A stretch of DNA of 64,000 nucleotides from Roseomonas sp. GTDB lineage: Bacteria > Pseudomonadota > Alphaproteobacteria > Acetobacterales > Acetobacteraceae. The notes beneath the pieces are model-generated. The model was not told the DNA's origin and searched no databases. It saw only the letters and a program-made list of their open reading frames with translations. Positions 18,194 to 27,087 of the stretch are shown piece by piece (positions within the stretch are counted from its first letter, which is position 1; each line of letters opens with the position of its first letter). The translations under genes and the position numbers were made by a program. The DNA lies in the NCBI GenBank assembly GCA_020249925.1, contig JADCER010000006.1:124001-188000 (forward strand), read 5' to 3'.

Positions 18194-19016
18194 AGCCTTG
18201 CGCAGCCCGGAAGCCTTGGCGGCCGCCGCGCGCCGGCGCCGCCGGTTGGAAAATGCCCTGCCCTGGCTGGTGATTGGCGGCATGTTCCTGGTTTGGGAAG
18301 CCGCCGTCTGGGCCTTCAAGATTCAGCCCTTCATCCTGCCCGCCCCTTCGGCCATTGCGGCCAGCATGATGAAATGGTGGCAGCCCTTATTGGCGAATTC
18401 CTGGGCCACCTTGCTCACCACCGTGATCGGCTTTGCCATGGCGGTGGTGTTCGGGCTTTTGCTTGGCATTGTGATCGGGTCTTCGGTGCTGGTCTATCGC
18501 GGGCTTTATCCGCTGCTGATCGCCTTCAATTCCGTGCCCAAAGTCGCCGTGGTGCCGGTTTTGGTGATCTGGTTCGGTGCCGGCTTCTGGCCCGCCGTGC
18601 TGACCGCCTTTCTGATTTCCTTCTTCCCAATTGTAGTGAATGTCGCGACCGGTATCGCGACGGTGGAACCCGAATTGCGCGATGTGTTGCGCGCGCTTGG
18701 CGCGAAGCCGGTGGATATCATTCGCAAGGTCGGGCTGCCGCGCGCCATGCCGTATTTCTTCGCCTCGCTCAAAGTGGCGATCACCGTCGCTTTCGTGGGC
18801 TCCATCATCAGTGAAACCGTCGCCGCCAATGAAGGCATTGGGCATTTGATGCTGGTGGCGTCCTCCCGCTTTGATGTGCCTTTGGTCTTTGCGGGGCTGA
18901 TCATCACCGGCGTCATGGGGGTTGCGATGTATTGGGTGGCGGTAACCATCGAAGAACGCACCACCGGCTGGGCCACGCGCGGCCAGCAGGACCCGCGCCT
19001 CGCGGCAGGCGGCTGA
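18183..19016 (+). CDS. ABC transporter permease (NitT/TauT family)
   Basis: Inner-membrane subunit of the importer, 277 residues, about six membrane segments (first at roughly 28-46). The EAA loop that contacts the ATPase is seen in PELRDVLRALGAKPVDIIRKVGLPRAMP. The start ATG at 18183 has GAGGAG upstream and overlaps the ATPase stop, so translation is coupled. The three subunits form one complete uptake system, unlike the orphan receptors elsewhere in the window. Confidence 0.94.
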   Translation: MPRKALRSPEALAAAARRRRRLENALPWLVIGGMFLVWEAAVWAFKIQPFILPAPSAIAASMMKWWQPLLANSWATLLTTVIGFAMAVVFGLLLGIVIGSSVLVYRGLYPLLIAFNSVPKVAVVPVLVIWFGAGFWPAVLTAFLISFFPIVVNVATGIATVEPELRDVLRALGAKPVDIIRKVGLPRAMPYFFASLKVAITVAFVGSIISETVAANEGIGHLMLVASSRFDVPLVFAGLIITGVMGVAMYWVAVTIEERTTGWATRGQQDPRLAAGG

Positions 19017-19020
19017 AAAC

Positions 19021-19746
19021 ATGACAGAGGCAGCGCTTCGGCTTGGCATGATGACGCCAAGCTCCAATACGGTGTTGGAACCGGTAACTGCCGCGCTATT
19101 GGCGCAAACCCCCTGGATCACGGCGCATTTCCAACGCTTGCGCGTGCTGGCGATCAATCTCGGCGCAGATGCCACCAGCCAATTTGATCCGCGCCCGATG
19201 GCGGATGCAGCCGGGTTGCTCGCGGATGCCAAGGTGCATGCGCTGTGCTGGAATGGCACCTCCGGCGCTTGGCTTGGCCTTGAAAGTGATCGCGCGCTTT
19301 GCGCCACCATCACCAGGGAAACGGCCACACCCTGCACCACCGCGACGCTCGCCTTGTTCGATGCTTTGGCGGCGCTTGGCGCCAAGCGCATCGGGCTGGT
19401 CACGCCCTATTTGAACACGGTGCAGTCCGCCATTATCGCGAACTTCGCCGGGCGTGGCGTGGAAACCATTGTGGAACGCCATCTGGAAGACCCCGGCAAT
19501 TACAGCTTTGCCGAACATAGCGCGGCCAAGGTGGATGCGCTGGTGCGCGAAGCCGCCGCTGCCCGGCCCGATGCCATTGTGATCCATTGCACCAATTTCC
19601 GCGGCCTGCCCGGTGCTGTTGGGATCGAAGCCGAAACCGGCATTCCCATTCTGGATTCCATCGCGGTCGCGCTTTGGGGCGCCATTCGCGCGGCTGGGCG
19701 CAGCCCCGCCATGATCAGGAATGCAGGGCGGCTTTTCGCGCTCTGA
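19021..19746 (+). CDS. Maleate isomerase / Asp-Glu racemase superfamily enzyme
   Basis: Cofactor-independent racemase/isomerase fold, 241 residues. The start LGMMTPSSNTVLEP matches maleate cis-trans isomerases and arylmalonate decarboxylase relatives. The two catalytic cysteines are present: one in LCWNGTSGAW (about residue 76) and one in VIHCTNFRG (about 193). Maleate isomerase converts maleate to fumarate, the last step of nicotinate degradation. It follows the ABC permease by four bases, so import and processing of one substrate are probably linked. Hydantoin or aspartate racemase activity is an alternative. Confidence 0.82.
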   Translation: MTEAALRLGMMTPSSNTVLEPVTAALLAQTPWITAHFQRLRVLAINLGADATSQFDPRPMADAAGLLADAKVHALCWNGTSGAWLGLESDRALCATITRETATPCTTATLALFDALAALGAKRIGLVTPYLNTVQSAIIANFAGRGVETIVERHLEDPGNYSFAEHSAAKVDALVREAAAARPDAIVIHCTNFRGLPGAVGIEAETGIPILDSIAVALWGAIRAAGRSPAMIRNAGRLFAL

Positions 19747-19758
19747 GCCTGTAAAGCC

Positions 19759-21687
19759 CTACCGCGGCCCCGCCGCCGCGGTGCCTTCCGGCGCATGGGA
19801 GAATTCCGGCACCAGCCGCGCCAATTGCTGAAGCGCGAGCCGCGCATTCCCTGCCCGCCCCGCCGCCGCCATTTCATCAATCGCGCGCCCGACCAGGGCG
19901 CTATCCGCGGTCCGAGGTGTCGCCACCAAAAGCCCCGGAAAGGCGGTTGGGCGCGGCGGTTCTTGGCCGTGGAACAATTCTTCATAAAGCCGCTCACCAG
20001 GGCGCAGCCCCGTAAAGCGGATTTCCACATCCTCATCGGGGCGGAGCCCCGCCAGCCGGATCATGCGCCGCGCCAAATCAACAATCTTCACCGGCTGACC
20101 CATATCCAGAACGAAGATGCCGCCTTCGGCCAATTCCGGCGGCTGATCGGCGGGATCGGTGGTGCCAACCACACTCGCCTGCAACACAAGCCCAACCGCT
20201 TCACGCACGGTCATGAAATAGCGCCGCATATCAGGATGCGTGACGGTCAGCGGCCCGCCACGTTCCAATTGCCGGCGAAACAGCGGCACCACGCTGCCGG
20301 TCGAGCCCAGCACATTGCCAAAACGCACCGTGATGCAGCGCATGCCCGCCCGCCCATGGCGCACTTCGCGGTCCAAAGCCTGGCAATACATCTCCGCCAG
20401 CCGCTTGGACGCACCCATCACCGATGTCGGGTTCACGGCCTTGTCGGTGGAAATGAACACCATCGCTGCGGTGCCAACGCTGCGCGCCGCTTCCGCCACC
20501 ACGCGCGTGCCAAAAGCATTGGTCAGCACACCTTCCAGCGGATCATTTTCCACCATCGGCACATGCTTCAGCGCCGCCGCATGGAACACCAATTCGGGCT
20601 TGATATCCTCAAACAAGCGCCTGATGCGTGCCTCATCGCGCACATCGGCCAGCACGGCGCGGCGCGGCACATCCGGATGCTTTTCGCGCAATTCCAGATC
20701 AATTTCATAAAGCAGAAACTCGCCGTGATCGAGCAAGACCAGCATCGCCGGCCCCAGCGCAGCCACTTGCCGCGCCAATTCACCGCCAATCGTGCCACCC
20801 GCACCCGTCACCAGCACGCGCCTGCCTTGCACCAGCCGCGCCATGCCTTCACGGTCCAGCGGCACTTGCGGGCGATCCAACAAATCTTCAATCGAAACCG
20901 GGCGCAATTCGACACGGCGCGTGGCGTCACTGCCTGCCGGATCAAGCCGTGTTGGCGCGGGCGCGCGACGCAGCGGCACGCCATGCCGATCCGCGGCATC
21001 CAACAGCGCTTCCAAGGCCGGGCCTTCGATATCGGGGCCTGAGAGCACAATCAGCCCCGGCAGCCGCCCTTCCGCGCGCAGCCGATCCAGCACCGCTTCC
21101 GCTTCCTCAACCGTGCCCAGGATCAAATGCCCCTGCATGCGCCGTCCGGCCTGACGCGCCCGCAGTGAGAGGATTCCAATCACCCGATACGGCGCACGCC
21201 GATCCCGTTCCAGGGCGCGAATGAAAAGATCGGTGCCCTCTGCCGCGCCCACCAGCAGCACGGCTTGGGCATCGGCCGCCGCCTCACCGGCATGGCGCGT
21301 GGCCTGCACCAGGGCCAAAACCCGCGCGCCAATCAGCAGCGCGCCCAGCAGCAGCGCATGGATCAGCGGAAAGGCCGGGTTGGCCGGCTGCCAGCCGCCA
21401 AGCATTTGCCCACCCAGCCAAAACAGCAGCGCGCCCCCCAAAGCCGCACCCGCCACCGCAAGCAGATCGCGCAAGCCAACAAAACGCCAATATTGCTGCG
21501 GGAGGCGCAAAACCGCGCCAGCCGCCAGCAGGGCGAGCACCGCACCCGGCGCCGCCACCGCCCACCAGGCGCCTGATGGCCAGTTGCGCGGCGCAATGGC
21601 CCAAACCGCCAGCATCAGCGCCAGCAGCGCAATCAGGCCATCAAGGGCCAGATTCAGCAGAATCCGATGGGAAGGGCCGCGCGTCAC
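19759..21687 (-). CDS. Membrane-bound nucleotide-sugar dehydratase/epimerase (FlaA1/CapD/PglF family)
   Basis: Long-chain SDR that converts UDP-GlcNAc to a 4-keto-6-deoxy sugar, the first step to bacillosamine-type or FucNAc/QuiNAc-type sugars. It has 642 residues. N-terminal membrane segments lie near 10-30, 42-60, 74-96 and 108-127. A CoA-binding-like domain (about 140-230) precedes the catalytic domain, with NAD motif TGAGGTIGGE (294-303), active-site STDKA (413-417) and MGASKR (424-429), and RPGERLYEEL. The start is GTG at 21687 with GGAAGG upstream. It is the last gene of the nine-gene minus-strand polysaccharide operon and converges with the maleate-isomerase-like gene. Confidence 0.92.
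   Translation of the reverse strand: MTRGPSHRILLNLALDGLIALLALMLAVWAIAPRNWPSGAWWAVAAPGAVLALLAAGAVLRLPQQYWRFVGLRDLLAVAGAALGGALLFWLGGQMLGGWQPANPAFPLIHALLLGALLIGARVLALVQATRHAGEAAADAQAVLLVGAAEGTDLFIRALERDRRAPYRVIGILSLRARQAGRRMQGHLILGTVEEAEAVLDRLRAEGRLPGLIVLSGPDIEGPALEALLDAADRHGVPLRRAPAPTRLDPAGSDATRRVELRPVSIEDLLDRPQVPLDREGMARLVQGRRVLVTGAGGTIGGELARQVAALGPAMLVLLDHGEFLLYEIDLELREKHPDVPRRAVLADVRDEARIRRLFEDIKPELVFHAAALKHVPMVENDPLEGVLTNAFGTRVVAEAARSVGTAAMVFISTDKAVNPTSVMGASKRLAEMYCQALDREVRHGRAGMRCITVRFGNVLGSTGSVVPLFRRQLERGGPLTVTHPDMRRYFMTVREAVGLVLQASVVGTTDPADQPPELAEGGIFVLDMGQPVKIVDLARRMIRLAGLRPDEDVEIRFTGLRPGERLYEELFHGQEPPRPTAFPGLLVATPRTADSALVGRAIDEMAAAGRAGNARLALQQLARLVPEFSHAPEGTAAAGPR
19761..19782. terminator. 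Hairpin at the convergent end of the importer operon and capD-like gene
   Basis: A perfect 8-base-pair repeat ACCGCGGC / GCCGCGGT with a 6-base loop lies just past the plus-strand stop at 19746 and inside the last codons of the minus-strand gene. It may end the importer operon. There is no T tract. Confidence 0.38.
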
Positions 21688-21727
21688 CCGTCCTTCCTAG
21701 CCCAGAATGGTCCCGGTTGGAATCGCT

Positions 21728-22909
21728 TCACTTCACCCCGGCCATGGGGCGCGGCATGAAGCCCGTCAGCCGAGCGTAAAGCGCCACCAGCCGCGCGGCC
21801 TCCCCCTCCCAGGAGAAACGCGCGAGTGCGGCCCGGCGCCCCGCTTGTCCCAGGGCGCTCCGCCGCACCGGGTCCGCCAGGCGCGCGACCTCGCGCGCTA
21901 TGGCCGCCGGATCGGCGGCATCCACCAAGGCGCCGCAGGCAGCGTCTTCGATCACGGCGGCCACTTCCTTGGCTTCGGCGGGCGCAATCACCGGCAGACC
22001 CGCCAGCATGGCGTCAAACAGCTTATGCGGCAGGGCAAGGCGATGATTTTCCGCCCCCGGCTGAAACAGGATCAGCGCAATGTCGCAGCGCGCTGCTGCT
22101 TCCAGCGCCGCCTCATGCGGCAGCCAGCCCAAGGCGGTAATCCGTGCCCTCAGGCCAAGCGCCGCAGCCCGCGCCCAGAAGCCTTGCTCAGCATCATCGG
22201 TAAAGCGGCCAATCAGGCAAAGCCTGGTTTCGGGCGGACAAAGTGCCAGCGCTTCCAGCATCTGCATCGCCCCACGCGCGCGGCTAAGCGCGCCCAGATG
22301 CAATAGCGTCACGGGGCCAGGCACATGGGCGCGCGGCAGCACGGCGCCAAGCGCGTAATTGCGCACCTTCACCACACGGTCCTCACCACCAAAGGGCGCA
22401 CCGAGGCCATCCTTCGCCACCACCACCGAATCAGCGGCACGCCCCATCGCCCAGCAGGCGCCATGCAACAGGCGGCGCAATACGGGCCGCAGCAAGGCAG
22501 GCGCCTTCGCATCCAAGCGCGAAGGGTAATGTTCATGCACGTCCAGAATGACACGCGCACCAGACCACCAGCCCGCCAGCAACGCCGCCGCCCAGGCATC
22601 AGGTTCCGAGGCATGGATCACCTCCGCCCGCTGCCGCGCCGCAAGCACCGCAAGGCGCGGAATACCGAATACGCGTCGCCACCCGCCACGCCGCGCCGGA
22701 AAGGTGCTGATCGCGACGCCGGCCACCGTTGCGGGCGCCGCGCCCGAAGCAGGGGCGGGGCATAGATGCATGACCGCATAGCCAGCCTCAGCCAGGCAGG
22801 CACCTTCCTTCAACACCACACGGATATCGGCAGGCGGATGGGCGGCGGAAAGCAAAAGAACTTTCGGCGGCGCCAGCCAAACGGGCGTCAAGCCACCATC
22901 GCGCGGCAT
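21728..22909 (-). CDS. Glycosyltransferase family 4 protein
   Basis: Cytoplasmic or membrane-associated GT-B glycosyltransferase, 393 residues. An N-terminal KVLLLSAAHPPADIRVVLKEG domain is followed by a hinge and a donor-binding domain with VTLLHLGALSRARG and the family's acidic/Pro motif LALPHKLFDAMLAGLPVIAP. The ATG at 22909 lies inside the 3' end of the epimerase gene (22-base overlap), so the genes are translationally coupled. The sugar donor cannot be told from sequence. Confidence 0.87.
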   Translation of the reverse strand: MPRDGGLTPVWLAPPKVLLLSAAHPPADIRVVLKEGACLAEAGYAVMHLCPAPASGAAPATVAGVAISTFPARRGGWRRVFGIPRLAVLAARQRAEVIHASEPDAWAAALLAGWWSGARVILDVHEHYPSRLDAKAPALLRPVLRRLLHGACWAMGRAADSVVVAKDGLGAPFGGEDRVVKVRNYALGAVLPRAHVPGPVTLLHLGALSRARGAMQMLEALALCPPETRLCLIGRFTDDAEQGFWARAAALGLRARITALGWLPHEAALEAAARCDIALILFQPGAENHRLALPHKLFDAMLAGLPVIAPAEAKEVAAVIEDAACGALVDAADPAAIAREVARLADPVRRSALGQAGRRAALARFSWEGEAARLVALYARLTGFMPRPMAGVK

Positions 22910-23994
22910 TCCTCGCCTTCCAGCAGGGCTTGCAAATGCTCACGCATGCGCAGCCCCGCACGCCCATCCCAAAGCGGAATCGGCCGCACTGGCAGCGAAG
23001 GGGCCTTCAGGATTTCCGCGACACGCAGGGCCAATTCCTCAGGCGTCGCCAACCTGTTCATACCAACCGCTATGGTAATGGGCCGCTCAGTGGCGCTGCG
23101 CAGCGTCAGGCAAGGCAGGCCAAGCGCAGTCGCTTCTTCCTGCACGCCGCCGCTATCGGTCGCGACCAGCCGCGCGCGGCAGAGCAATGACAGAAACTCA
23201 AGATACCCAAGCGGCGGCGTGATGCGCACACCGATCGGCGGCACAAAGCCAAAGGATTTCATCTGTGCCGCCGCACGCGGATGAATGGGCCACACCAGCG
23301 GCAGGTGCCGCGCCGCGGCCGAAACCGCATCCAAAAGCGCAATCAACCGCTCTGGCTTGTCCACATTGCCGGCGCGATGCAGCGTCACCACGCCATACCC
23401 CCCGCGCGTGAGGCCGCGCGGCAGGCGTTTGGCGCGCGCCGCCGCCAAATGGCGCAGCTGCGTATCCACCATGGCATTGCCCACAGCGCGTACCGCCGCC
23501 GCCGCATGGCCTTCCTGCCGCAGCCTGGCCGCAGTCGCCTCATCCGGGGCCCACAGAACATCGGAGATTGCATCAATGGCGCGGCGATTGATTTCCTCCG
23601 GCAAATTGCGCTCCCCCGAACGCAGCCCGGCTTCCAGATGGATCACCATGATGCCGAGCTTGCGTGCGGCAAGCGCCGCCGCCAGCGCACCATCCACATC
23701 GCCGGCCACCACCACGGCCGCAGGGCGGCGCGCTTTCCAGACCGTTTCGCAGGCAATCATGGAACGCCCGGTCAGCACCGCATGGCTGCCGCCTGAAACC
23801 CCAAGCGCGATATCGGGCGCTGGCAGGCCGAGATCGGCGAAATGCACGCCAAACATTGCTGGATCCTCATGCTGGCCGGTATGGACCAGCACGGGTTTGC
23901 AGAATTCCGGCCCCTCAGCCAGCGCATGCCAAAGGGCGGCGAGTTTCGGCAAATTGGGCCTGGCCGCGGCAACCAAATGAAGCTCGGGCAGCAT
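22888..23994 (-). CDS. wecB: Non-hydrolysing UDP-N-acetylglucosamine 2-epimerase
   Basis: Interconverts UDP-GlcNAc and UDP-ManNAc, or acts as the 2-epimerase step of L-FucNAc synthesis. It has 368 residues with two Rossmann-like domains. Conserved elements seen: HTGQHEDPAMF, VAGDVDGALAAALAA, HLEAGLRSGERNLPEEINRR, TLHRAGNVD (the usual TLHRxEN has Gly for Glu) and TDSGGVQEEATALGLP. It lies between the two GT4 genes with a 2-base gap upstream. With the CapD-like dehydratase, the likely product is a 2-acetamido-6-deoxy sugar nucleotide, although a separate reductase is not seen. Confidence 0.93.
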   Translation of the reverse strand: MLPELHLVAAARPNLPKLAALWHALAEGPEFCKPVLVHTGQHEDPAMFGVHFADLGLPAPDIALGVSGGSHAVLTGRSMIACETVWKARRPAAVVVAGDVDGALAAALAARKLGIMVIHLEAGLRSGERNLPEEINRRAIDAISDVLWAPDEATAARLRQEGHAAAAVRAVGNAMVDTQLRHLAAARAKRLPRGLTRGGYGVVTLHRAGNVDKPERLIALLDAVSAAARHLPLVWPIHPRAAAQMKSFGFVPPIGVRITPPLGYLEFLSLLCRARLVATDSGGVQEEATALGLPCLTLRSATERPITIAVGMNRLATPEELALRVAEILKAPSLPVRPIPLWDGRAGLRMREHLQALLEGEECRAMVA

Positions 23995-23996
23995 GA

Positions 23997-25256
23997 TCAG
24001 CCCCTTCCTGACATGGCAAAATGCGCTGGCTTCCGCAGCACGGGCTGAGCACGTGGAACGGATTCCACCAGCGCAACAAAACGCGCGGCAAGCAGGCGCC
24101 GGTCATGCTGCCGCACCGCAAGGCTGCGCGCCGCTTCCCCCATGGCCGCGCGGCGCGCCGGTTCTTCCACCAACCCAAGCAGCGCCGCTGCCAGGCCAAC
24201 GGCATCACCAGGTGCCACGGCCATCCCCGCACCACCTTCGGTCAAAAGCCGCGCGGCATCACCCGGCGCGGTGCTGATCACGGGCCGACCCGCCGCGAGC
24301 CCATCCATCAGCTTATTGGGCGCGGTCCAACCGGCGAAGGCCGGGCAATCGGCCAGGATATGCAGCGCCATCTGGCTGCCGGCGAAAAGCCCAGCGATTT
24401 CGCGCTTGGGCATGGGCGGCAGGAAGGTGATATTCCGCAGCTCCGCCGCAGCGCGCATCAGGGCGGTTTTCTCCGCCCCCTCACCCACCAGCAGAATGCG
24501 GAGCCGGGTTTCGCCCCGGGCCGCCAAAAGCCTTGCCGCTTCCACCACAACACCAAGCCCATTGGCGCGCCCATGGGCGCCGGCATAAAGCGCCAAAACC
24601 TCCCAAGGCGCTGCTTCAGGCGGGCGCCAAGGGGCGATATGGGGGCCGAAAAGATCAAGATCACAGCCATTGCCGATCACCTGCACCCGCGCCGGATCGG
24701 CGCCCCGCGCATGGGCGGTTTCCGCCATGCCTTCAGACAGGGCGACCACCGCAGCCGCGCGGCGACAGGCGAGATTGGCGAGCCCCTCCATCAAGGGCGC
24801 GAGCGGCGCGGGCAGCACCCCCATGGCGCGCGGCAATTCCGGCCAGGGATCGCGGATTTCGAAAATGAAGGGAATGCCGCGTAGCGCCTTGGCGCATAAT
24901 GCCGGCAAGGCAACGGTGAGCGGCGTTGAGGACGCAATGATCAGATCAGGCCTTTCCCGGAGCGCAAGCCGCGCCGCCGCCGCCGCATAGCGCAAAAACG
25001 CCGCACTACGGGCCGCGATGCCCATGGCATTGGCGTAAGCAATGTCCCATTCCACCACCCGGAACCCTGCAACGCGCCCTTCCCGCCTTCCCTTGCGGAA
25101 GGGGCCGGCAAGCCCGCTCTCCGCCCCCTGGTAGCGCCCGGTCGCCAGCGTCACGCGATGGCCACGCGCCACCAGCGCGCGGGCAAAGGCGAAGCTTCGT
25201 GTGGCCGTGCTGCCAGCCGGCGTGCTGAAATGCTGATGCAGATACAGGATATGCAT
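23997..25256 (-). CDS. Glycosyltransferase family 4 protein (WbuB/WcaI-like)
   Basis: GT-B glycosyltransferase of 419 residues. The start MHILYLHQHFSTPAGSTATRSF and the pattern HRVTLATGRYQ...GFRVVEWDIAYANAMG are those of WbuB-type transferases, which in E. coli O26 adds an N-acetyl-L-fucosamine-type sugar to the lipid carrier intermediate. The donor domain shows YAGAHGRANGLGVVVEA and APNKLMDGLAAGRPVIST. The ATG at 25256 is used because it starts at the family motif, 5 bases after the upstream stop; the longer open frame overlaps the aminotransferase. It probably acts on the second sugar of the repeat (inference). Confidence 0.88.
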   Translation of the reverse strand: MHILYLHQHFSTPAGSTATRSFAFARALVARGHRVTLATGRYQGAESGLAGPFRKGRREGRVAGFRVVEWDIAYANAMGIAARSAAFLRYAAAAARLALRERPDLIIASSTPLTVALPALCAKALRGIPFIFEIRDPWPELPRAMGVLPAPLAPLMEGLANLACRRAAAVVALSEGMAETAHARGADPARVQVIGNGCDLDLFGPHIAPWRPPEAAPWEVLALYAGAHGRANGLGVVVEAARLLAARGETRLRILLVGEGAEKTALMRAAAELRNITFLPPMPKREIAGLFAGSQMALHILADCPAFAGWTAPNKLMDGLAAGRPVISTAPGDAARLLTEGGAGMAVAPGDAVGLAAALLGLVEEPARRAAMGEAARSLAVRQHDRRLLAARFVALVESVPRAQPVLRKPAHFAMSGRG

Positions 25257-25261
25257 TGGCG

Positions 25262-26458
25262 TCAGCCGCGCGCCGCGGCGCGAATGGCGCGGATGACCCG
25301 CCCCTGCTGGGCCTGCGTCATGCCGCTGCCAGAGGGCAGGCAAATCCCCCGCGCGAAAAGCGCCTCCGCCACCGCCCCGCCCACGCGCGGCGCATCGCGA
25401 AAAACGGGCTGCATATGCAGGGGCTTGAAGGTGGGGCGGGTTTCAATCCCCTCAGCGGCCAGCAGGCGGCGCAGCGCATCGGCGTCCAGCCCGAAGGCTT
25501 CCGGTTCAATCAGCATGGCGGTCAACCAGCGTGAGGACTGGCCCCAGGACGCTTCAGGCATGAAGGCAATCCCCGGCACATCCTCAAGCGCTTCCTGGTA
25601 GCGCGCGAAGATCGCCCGGCGCTGCGCCACGCGATCGCCCAGTTTCGCCAATTGCGCGAAGCCCACCGCCGCCATCAAGGACGACATCCCAAAGGAATAG
25701 CCGGTGCTGGCATGCTCATAATGCGGCGCCGGGGATCTGGCCTGATCGGCCAGGCTGCGGGCATGCGTGATCAGCCCCGGATCATCGGAAGCCAGCGCCC
25801 CGCCCCCGCCAGCGGTGATGATCTTATTGCCATTGAAGGAAAATGCCGCGAGCCGCGCACCGCGCCCGGCAGCCAGCCCGGATTGAGAAGCACCCAGCCC
25901 CTCAGCGCTGTCGGATATCAGCGCCACACCATATCCCGCGCAAAGCGAGGCAATGGCCCGCAAAGCGGCGCATTGGCCATAAATATCCACCGCCACCACC
26001 GCCTTGGGCAGCCTACCCTGCCGCGCCGCCTCCCAAAGCTCCGCTGCCAGTAACCCCGGGTCAAGCGTCCAGCTTTCGGGGCAGACATCCAAAAAGCGCG
26101 GCCTTGCCCCCATCTGCACTGCCGGTGCCACGGAAGCGATGAAGGTGAAGCTTGGCACCCAAACCTCATCCCCCGGCCCGATATCCAGTACGCGAAAAGC
26201 CAGCGTGAGCGCAGCGGTGCCCGATGCCACGGCCAACACATGGGCAAAGCCGGTAGCCTCGGCAAAGGCGGCTTCAAAAGCACGGGGCGCAGGGCCGGCG
26301 GGGGCCAGCCAGCCAGAGGCAAGGCTCGCTTCCAGTACGGCAATCTCCCGCCCGGTCAGATGCGGCGGCGAAAGCAGAATCGGGGCTGCCACTTCCTGCG
26401 CAAGCCTTGGGGGGGCGGGCAGCAGGCGGAGTGGCTGGACGGAGGAAAGCATGGCCAT
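25262..26458 (-). CDS. DegT/DnrJ/EryC1/StrS aminotransferase (PglE-like)
   Basis: PLP-dependent sugar aminotransferase that aminates a 4-keto nucleotide sugar; 398 residues. N-terminal LTGREIAVLEASLASGWL and ASGTAALTLAFRVLDIGPGDEVWVPSFTF are typical, as are the Asp/Glu pair in ISDSAEGLGA and the PLP lysine in FSFNGNKIITAGGGG. The ATG at 26458 shares its A with the upstream TGA (TGATG); a GTG at 26461 is an alternative. With the PglF-like dehydratase and PglC-like transferase of the same operon, a UDP-4-amino-4,6-dideoxy sugar (bacillosamine route) is the likely product. Confidence 0.92.
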   Translation of the reverse strand: MAMLSSVQPLRLLPAPPRLAQEVAAPILLSPPHLTGREIAVLEASLASGWLAPAGPAPRAFEAAFAEATGFAHVLAVASGTAALTLAFRVLDIGPGDEVWVPSFTFIASVAPAVQMGARPRFLDVCPESWTLDPGLLAAELWEAARQGRLPKAVVAVDIYGQCAALRAIASLCAGYGVALISDSAEGLGASQSGLAAGRGARLAAFSFNGNKIITAGGGGALASDDPGLITHARSLADQARSPAPHYEHASTGYSFGMSSLMAAVGFAQLAKLGDRVAQRRAIFARYQEALEDVPGIAFMPEASWGQSSRWLTAMLIEPEAFGLDADALRRLLAAEGIETRPTFKPLHMQPVFRDAPRVGGAVAEALFARGICLPSGSGMTQAQQGRVIRAIRAAARG

Positions 26459-27087
26459 CACCCCTTGTGCCCCGGCAGTCCCGGCGCCGCGCCTTGGGCG
26501 AGCATGTCATCAAGGCGGGCTGAGGTCGCATGGCCCGGCATGGTCGCGCCATGGCCGCGCAGCAGCAGGGCAGCGCAGGCCATGGCGAGTTTCAAATCTG
26601 TCGTAAATTCAGGGGGCTGCCGCACGTACTCCACATCGCAGGCAAGCCGCCGTGCCCAGGGCAGCGCATTGCGCCCACGCGCCTGGGCCAGACCGAAAAG
26701 GCCCGGCTTGACCCTGAGCCGCTCAGCCTGCAGCACGCTCAACAAGGGCGTATAGTCGCAGGGCAAGGGGCGCGGCCCCACCAGGCTCATCTCACCGCGC
26801 AAGACATTGATCATCTGCGGCAATTCATCGAGGCCACTGGCCCTGAGCCAAAGCCCGAAGCAGCCAAGCCGCGCCGCATCCGGTGCCGGGCCTTCGCGCA
26901 TGGAGCGGAACTTTATCAGTGTGAAAGGCGCGCCATGCCGCCCGGCACGGCGCTGGCGAAACAGGATCGGCCGGCCCAAGGCGAGCAGCACCGCCAGCGC
27001 CAGCAGGGCAAAAACCGGCGCGGCCAGTACCAGCACCGGCACCGCCACGCCCCGATCAAGCGCAGCCTTACCCCAAAGCGCGTACAT
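26458..27087 (-). CDS. Undecaprenyl-phosphate sugar phosphotransferase (PglC-like, bacterial sugar transferase family)
   Basis: Small monotopic phosphoglycosyl transferase that loads the first sugar-phosphate onto the polyprenyl carrier. It has 209 residues, the short PglC size rather than the long WbaP form. A membrane-entering hydrophobic helix (about 12-38) is followed by GRPILFRQRRAGRHG, FTLIKFRSMREG and GLDELPQMINVLRGEMSLVGPRPL, the family hallmark. The ATG at 27087 has GGAGGCAGG upstream and lies within the 3' end of the ligase gene (20-base overlap). PglC homologues prefer UDP-diNAcBac-like donors, which fits the dehydratase and aminotransferase next to it. Confidence 0.93.
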   Translation of the reverse strand: MYALWGKAALDRGVAVPVLVLAAPVFALLALAVLLALGRPILFRQRRAGRHGAPFTLIKFRSMREGPAPDAARLGCFGLWLRASGLDELPQMINVLRGEMSLVGPRPLPCDYTPLLSVLQAERLRVKPGLFGLAQARGRNALPWARRLACDVEYVRQPPEFTTDLKLAMACAALLLRGHGATMPGHATSARLDDMLAQGAAPGLPGHKG

